NCBI RefSeq assembly: GCF_030272615.1
Contig: NC_081415.1
Location: 602,475,644 to 602,539,643, forward strand
DNA: 64,000 bases
Direction of reading: 5' to 3'
Source: Cryptomeria japonica
Taxonomy: Eukaryota > Streptophyta > Pinopsida > Cupressales > Cupressaceae
The notes under the pieces are model-generated. The model saw only the letters and a list, made by a program, of their open reading frames with translations, was not told the DNA's origin and ran no database searches. A program made the translations under genes and the position numbers. This document shows, one piece after another, positions 58,962 through 64,000 of this stretch (its first letter is position 1; the number at the start of each line of letters is the position of its first letter).

Positions 58962-60470
58962 TGATAGTTCTGATACTTAATATAAGTACAAATCCAATAG
59001 CCAACAAGATGAGAGAGGAGGGGTGAATCATACAAACTTAATCATCCATAAAAACATCAGATTCAACCTCGGTAACATATATATCAGTCATATAACCAGA
59101 AACTATCAAACATGCAAACTCAAAAGCATATGAACAATATAAACCTCATAACACTAGATTTAACGTGGAAACCCAAATAGGGAAAAAACACTATGGGATT
59201 TCAAACCCACTAAGAAATATACTCTTCTAGAGTATGCTTGGTTAAAAGCAAGTCCTGTTAAAGATTACAAACACATTGCTAGATGTGACCCGGTTACGGG
59301 ATTTTCCTTAGATCTATTAGGATCTTCACTTTTTTAGAAGTGACCTTGTCAAAGGATTTCAAACACTCAATCAAAATGTCACCTTGTTAGAGGATTTACA
59401 TATAAGACTGTTAAGTCCACTCAGTTAAGAGATTTCATGTCACTTTCACAAAATAACAGTAATGAAAATCTATCTGCAACTTCACATCTAAAATGCTAAA
59501 GCAGAATCCTATTTGTTCAATACAATCTAGACATAGAACTCATCTTGTCTATCTGTTGGGCATCAATACTCTATTATTCTAATAGGTCTTCAAGCTTCTA
59601 TGCTTGGTAATCACTATATAGCATCCCTTTGCATACACTTGCGCGCATACATTGTTTATCAACAGTTTCCTATTTATAAACAATCTTCTAACCACTTAAT
59701 CTCATTGATCACATTTCCCATGATCAATCATAGCCATCAGATCTTCAATGTTGTCTAGGTTCATTGTATCTTTCGATCTGAAAATATTTTACCCCTCCTT
59801 GGAACTTGCACATTCACGTTGGAACTTGTGTTAGGGTAATGCGGTTCAATCTGAACTGTAGATCTTCTTGCTGACTTTCCATTGCCTTAGATTCATTAAC
59901 AAACTTCTTCCACGGCTTACCAATCATTGATCTGCTCCAGCTCATCAGCTTCTTTCATTAAATATCCCAAGTAAACATTTAATGCATTTTGTTATAACTT
60001 GGTTACAACTCGGTGAATACTAAACTTCACTTGGTAGACATTCTACCTTCATTAACCGATAGCGATAACCTTAGGGTTTACCGACTAGGTTCTTTGCCTG
60101 ATAACATAGTGTAGTATTAACCTTTACATTTTACAACATGTGTATGATGTTAAAACAATCTAAAATATCAAGATCTCATCATTGTCTGACTTGGTAAAGT
60201 TGCCCATTGAATAACTTATCCCCTTATTCATCATATTCTTTCCCATGTCTTTACCAACTTCTTTATAATCTTCATATCATACTTCTCAAGACATGGCAAC
60301 ATCATACTGAATTAGAAAATAAATTTCTTGACATCAATGACAAAATAATAATATCAAGATAGTAAAACATCTTTAATTAGTTATGTCCATAATCATCAAC
60401 AACCTTCTCATTATCCTTATTGAAATGTCAACAATCTTTCAGTATCTGTTATAATGTAATATTGCCAACA
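58962..60470 (-). mobile_element. Solo LTR, copia-like, minus strand
   Basis: It is 1509 bp long, bounded by AGGGG on both sides (58957-58961 and 60471-60475). On the minus strand it starts TGTTGGCAATATTACA and ends CAGAACTATCA. It carries TATTTATAAA (TATA-like, about 59671), CTCTAACAAGGT motifs (59200-59420), the phrase GGGTTTCCACGTTAAA and TGATTCACCCCTCCTC near the end, as in the O LTR. No primer site or interior follows, so the interior was lost by LTR-LTR recombination. Confidence 0.88.
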
Positions 60471-60475
60471 AGGGG

Positions 60476-61060
60476 AGGTGTGTATCTAGAGAGAGGAGAT
60501 AGAGAGTAGAGAGTTAGGGATGTGAGAGAGAGATAGAGAGATAGGTCTAGATTTTGGGATAGAGTGAGAATAGAGATATAAAGGTAGAGAGTGGATAGAG
60601 GAAGAGTTCTATGGAGATAGATGAGTCTAGAGCTCAAGAAAGATAAAGAGATAAAGAAAATACTAATAGGAGCCCACTGATTACAGAACTTTGACTGTCT
60701 GAAAAATTTATAAGATCTTCTAAAATATAGAATTTTCATTATAAATCCTAGAGATTTGAAACCACTCTCAAACATCTTGCCAATATATATATGAAATATA
60801 ACTTAAAGTATAAGAAAGGAAAATGAAAAAGGGAAATGTAACTTATACCTAAATGTTATATTTCATGTATATATATAGCTTATTTTTAATAAATTAAAAA
60901 AAAAACAAAAAAAGACGAGATCCCATTTTCAAAAGTGGACCCATTTTGTTATTTTTAAACGAGATCCCGTTTCTTAGATTTAGGCTCGGGATCCCGACAC
61001 GAAACAGGATCCCATTTCAAATTTTGGCTCGTAACTCCAAACTATAATGGGATCCCATTT
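60476..61060 (-). repeat. Right inverted arm with GGGATCCCATTTT boxes
   Basis: Reverse complement of 12061-12780 (see shared landmarks there). Boxes GAGATCCCATTTT, GAGATCCCGTTT, AGGATCCCATTT and GGGATCCCATTT lie between 60915 and 61050. Confidence 0.75.
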
Positions 61061-61122
61061 AATTTCTCATGCACTCTATGTGTGCCATTTTTTTCTAAGT
61101 GTAAACTTTCCACACTAAGTGG

Positions 61123-62607
61123 ACATAGATTCTTGCACTTACCCTACTAGCTCATCCTACCCTTCTCTCTACTCTCTACCTCCATCATCTTCTTCAATCC
61201 TCACGTTCATAGCCTTCTCTACATCCCTTACAATCTACCTTAGTGCACTCACTCCACTCCTCCTCAGTGCCACTGGCACCCAACTTGCCCTCAGTACTAT
61301 TACTAGTGCCATCCTAATCCTTTGTGTTGGATGATATCTATCTATCCTACCACATCTTGTTATTGCCTCCCTCCTTTGGACTCCAAGTGGTGCCAATCCT
61401 ACTCTCCCCATCAACCCAAGAACTCGTTGTGCCCACCATGTTGTGTAGGCATCTATCACCCTTTGATATGCCTACCCTACCTATGGGTGCCGTGGCATAG
61501 AGGCCATCCTATTCAATGTAGTAATCAATATTACCCTCTATAATGACAGACCAAACTCTGATACCCTCTCTTGGTTCATCCTCCCAAACCTATGATTTGG
61601 GTTTAGGTACATCCTATATGAAACCAAACTATTTCTTGACCTTATTTTACAAGTATATTTTTATCACATACTTGCAATGGCCTATGACATAAATGGGCAT
61701 AATCATGTAAGGAATGTGCCTTAGATCCTCCACCCAACCTACCATCCCCATGTAGGGTCTCCATGTGATCCCCCCTGCATCTATCTTGTTTTTAGCCTCC
61801 CTCTAGTGATCTATATCATCTACACCTCATAATGAAACCCCTCCATCCATTTGTTGAGAACAAGCTCCTTCCCCCTTATCTCCACTCTTTCCATTGGTCA
61901 TGTGACAACAGTGTTCTCCCACACCCATGCCTGTAGTAGTTTCATGTATCTAAAAATCCTATGTGCATGATAGCAAATGTGATGCAACTCCCTATATAGC
62001 TCTATCAGTACCAGTGTGCCCAATGTCATCAGTCACCTTGCATCTACTACCTCAATGACAACCTAGATAATCCCTAGCACCACTGATCTCTCTCCTTTGT
62101 CTGGTAGGATGTATTTGTCGATCAATACATAGATAAACAAATATGTTCCTGTATGTTGGCACTTGTGCTAATTCTCTCTTGACATATAGCTAGCCATTAT
62201 GAAGTTGAACACTTTCTCATACTAACCTTTGCACTACCTCTTGCTATGCCATCCTCTTGATGATCACTAATGATCCACGAATTGAAGTTTTGATGATCCT
62301 TTAGACATCCTCCATGGTCACTAACATCTCACCTAAAGGAAGGTGAAGGGTTACTCTCTGGCTTCTACTTCCCTCCATGAATGTTATGATCATCATCATG
62401 TGTGACTAAATGTGAGGCATCCTAGCCATGTAACCTAAGCTGATCACATCTATCCTTGCCCACTATATAGTTCCAAATTGATCCACCACCCACACCACGA
62501 CTAACCTTTGCTCCCAACCCACGAGGATATCCATACTCCACTATATCACACCCATAGAACATGTCAACCATCCTCCTAACTAACATTTCTTCCAAGTCCC
62601 TTCCCAT
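61123..62607 (-). pseudogene. PMD-type gene, N-terminal part
   Basis: Read from an ATG at 62607 (MGRDLEEMLVRRMVDMFYGC) the minus strand gives PMD signatures in order: SQRVTLHLPLGEMLVTMEDV-RI (about 62290-62350), MTLGTLVLIELYRELHHIC, RYMKLLQAWVWEN, and WRPYMGM-like sequence near 61750. Several stops and frame changes are present. The PMD (aminotransferase-like, MAIN/MAIL family) occurs in host proteins and in transposons. The C-terminal coiled coil appears to be at 10673-11302. Whether this was an element ORF, as at 27080-28240, or a host gene is open; the repeat cluster beyond it (62770-63230) favours an element. Confidence 0.65.
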
Positions 62608-63300
62608 TTCATCTAAGTGGCATTCTCACTATTTTTCCCTTTTATGACATTCCTACCATTTTTTGTTGCAATCTCGATGTTGTTTATCCAACTATATGGG
62701 CATTTCACTTCTCCCTAGTCAGATACTATGGGATTTCATTCCTACTCTTTATGTGGTCTAGCCTAATCTACCCTTACAAGAATGTGCTCCTTCAATGTCT
62801 TAATCCACGAGAAATAATTCCTGCTATCTCTTCATGCATGACCGCTTTTGTGAGAATGCACTCTTGAGATTTAACTTTTTGTTGTGTTCATTCCCACTTT
62901 TCAATGAACGCACTCCCAAACCCCCTTAATTTCCTTTCCGAAACCTGTTCTTATTCACGATCAATAGGAATGCATTCTCATCACTTTTGCAAGCATTCTT
63001 GCAGAACACAATCTAATAAGAATGTGGTTTCTAGTACTTAATATAGCTAAAAATTCATAGAAATGAAAGCAAAGCTTAGGTTTTTTCATACTCACCTCTT
63101 TGTGGGATCATAATGATTGTCAGATGCTCACCATGATGTCCACTCAATGCCTAAGTGTATCTCTTACTGCCATCTTTTCCATGCACAACTAAGCTCTCAA
63201 ATGCGCTAAAATGCTCCTAATATCTCTTTTCTCTCTCTAGGACGATAAAAGTGAATAGTAAATTCACAATTTTTCTAATATAGGGCCTTTTACAACCCCA
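62608..63300. other. Upstream region of PMD gene with GAATGCACTC repeats
   Basis: Phrases such as AGAATGTGCTCC, GAGAATGCACTCTTGAG, GAACGCACTCCC, GGAATGCATTCTCATC and AAATGCGCTAAAATGC recur between 62775 and 63230. This mirrors the repeat cluster beyond the antisense PMD frame of the gypsy element. No gene is seen. Confidence 0.5.
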
Positions 63301-64000
63301 ATTTTCACTATCCCAATCCTTTTGGAACAATTTTTTCCATTGTTTCTCCCTACGAATTCATTTTCAAGTGTCGTCTTTGTCCATAGGCTTCATTTTATGT
63401 TATCTTTCACCTTGTTCGCTAACACATTGTTTCTATTAAGATGTCATTCGGTCTTGTGTTTCTTATGCATCCTTTCGAGGTGGCATCACTAACTCCTTTA
63501 TCCATAAACTCTGCTTGACTATTTGTTTTTCCTTCCATGTGGGGTATTTTGTCTCTTCTTTTTCTTTGAGTCGACAATGTGATATTTTTATTTGCACTAA
63601 ATATATTTGTGAGATTTTGCCAAGATCAAGAGGCAATGGAAAGCACAAATAAGAGAGACAAAATATATGATAGAAATAAACTATACTCTATCAAGATGAA
63701 AATAATGATCAACTGGATCATCAAACGTTGTAGTTTATACAATGAATATGAGCTTGCTTATATAGGCAAGGCTATATGGATAGGTGAGCACACAAACATG
63801 ACATGTCGCTCAATAAGAAACAAGGGTAGGTAGGAAATAGGTGTGGATAGGTAGGAGAAATAATATAATATTCCACATGAGGTGGATCACCTACTGAATG
63901 TGGAGTGTACCAACAAGATCACACCATAAAAGGTGAAAATTCTCCTACACACACTATCCCAATGTGGCACAAACACCCAAGTGTCTCATACGCAAACTAC
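63301..64000. other. Unassigned repeat-like sequence at right edge
   Basis: I see no gene. A CTTATATAGGCAAGGC near 63756 is TATA-like and the following GGTGGATCACCTACTGAATG / CACACACTATCCCAATGTGG text looks like an element end, possibly an LTR, but its partner lies outside the window. Confidence 0.3.

Larger units (their letters stand above)
11303..61122. mobile_element. Foldback-type element hosting nested retrotransposons
   Basis: The left end carries a perfect 22-bp palindrome made of CCACTTTTTGG and its complement (11303-11324). The right end carries CCACACTAAGTGG (61110-61122). Between them lie inverted arms (12061-12780 against 60476-61060), pyrimidine/purine microsatellites and the CATATGACC array. 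Removing the LTR elements leaves roughly 7 kb. The two flanks are parts of one minus-strand PMD frame. I could not find a clear TSD, so the exact ends and the superfamily are uncertain; no transposase is visible. Confidence 0.5.

Noticed and set aside
57828-59035. Several open frames of 60-190 codons made of Ser, Leu and Tyr
   Set aside because: They are translations of CT/GA microsatellites and pyrimidine-rich sequence on both strands; no domain and no codon structure.
11303-61122. A clear TSD for the foldback element
   Set aside because: The flanks GAGT and ACAT do not match as direct repeats at any length I tried; ends remain provisional.
63463-63833. Small overlapping frames near the right edge as host gene exons
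   Set aside because: Short, AT-rich, no splice-supported continuation and no family resemblance; the sequence looks repetitive.

Overview
This is a repeat-rich nuclear segment from a large land-plant genome, possibly a conifer or other gymnosperm. The organism call is an inference from element types only (Ty1/copia primer sites matching initiator tRNA-Met, a Tat-type Ty3/gypsy element, a plant mobile domain gene). I find no intact host gene. Every coding region I can support belongs to a transposable element and carries stop codons or frameshifts.

The window is a stack of insertions inside insertions, most of which can be ordered by target-site duplications (TSDs) and by reading frames that resume on the far side. 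Positions 1-10437 hold a minus-strand Ty1/copia element (LTR 9203-10437, gag start at 9144). Its gag is split by a pol-less element at 125-9042 with 3.0-3.2 kb LTRs and one decayed 458-codon frame (TSD AGTCG/AGTCT). A decayed minus-strand plant mobile domain (PMD) gene has its N-terminal part at 61123-62607 and its coiled-coil C-terminal part at 10673-11302, so the block 11303-61122 between them looks like one insertion.

That block is about 7 kb of its own sequence swollen to 50 kb. It has inverted arms (12061-12780 and 60476-61060), CT/GA-rich shoulders and a core array of CATATGACCCCTTAGGACAC-like units that change orientation at ACACATGTGT centres. Three groups of LTR elements sit in it: a 16.2 kb Tat-type Ty3/gypsy element (14499-30662, TSD GTAAC) with gag, protease, RT, two RNase H regions, integrase and an antisense PMD frame; a nest of pol-less copia-like elements (32144-56971); and a minus-strand solo LTR (58962-60470, TSD AGGGG).

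The nest at 32-57 kb is the most unusual part. Element O (33677-56971) contains element A (38209-53882, TSD AATGA), which contains element B (44625-52576, TSD CTCAC/CTCAT). All three have the same plan: LTR of about 1.1 kb, tRNA-iMet primer site, ORF1 (coiled coil followed by four or five zinc knuckles), a long ORF2 of unknown function (about 1126 codons in B), several polypurine-like motifs, LTR. None has protease, integrase, RT or RNase H. ORF2 is recognisably shared by the diverged O and A/B families, which suggests a conserved function in a mobilised, non-autonomous lineage.
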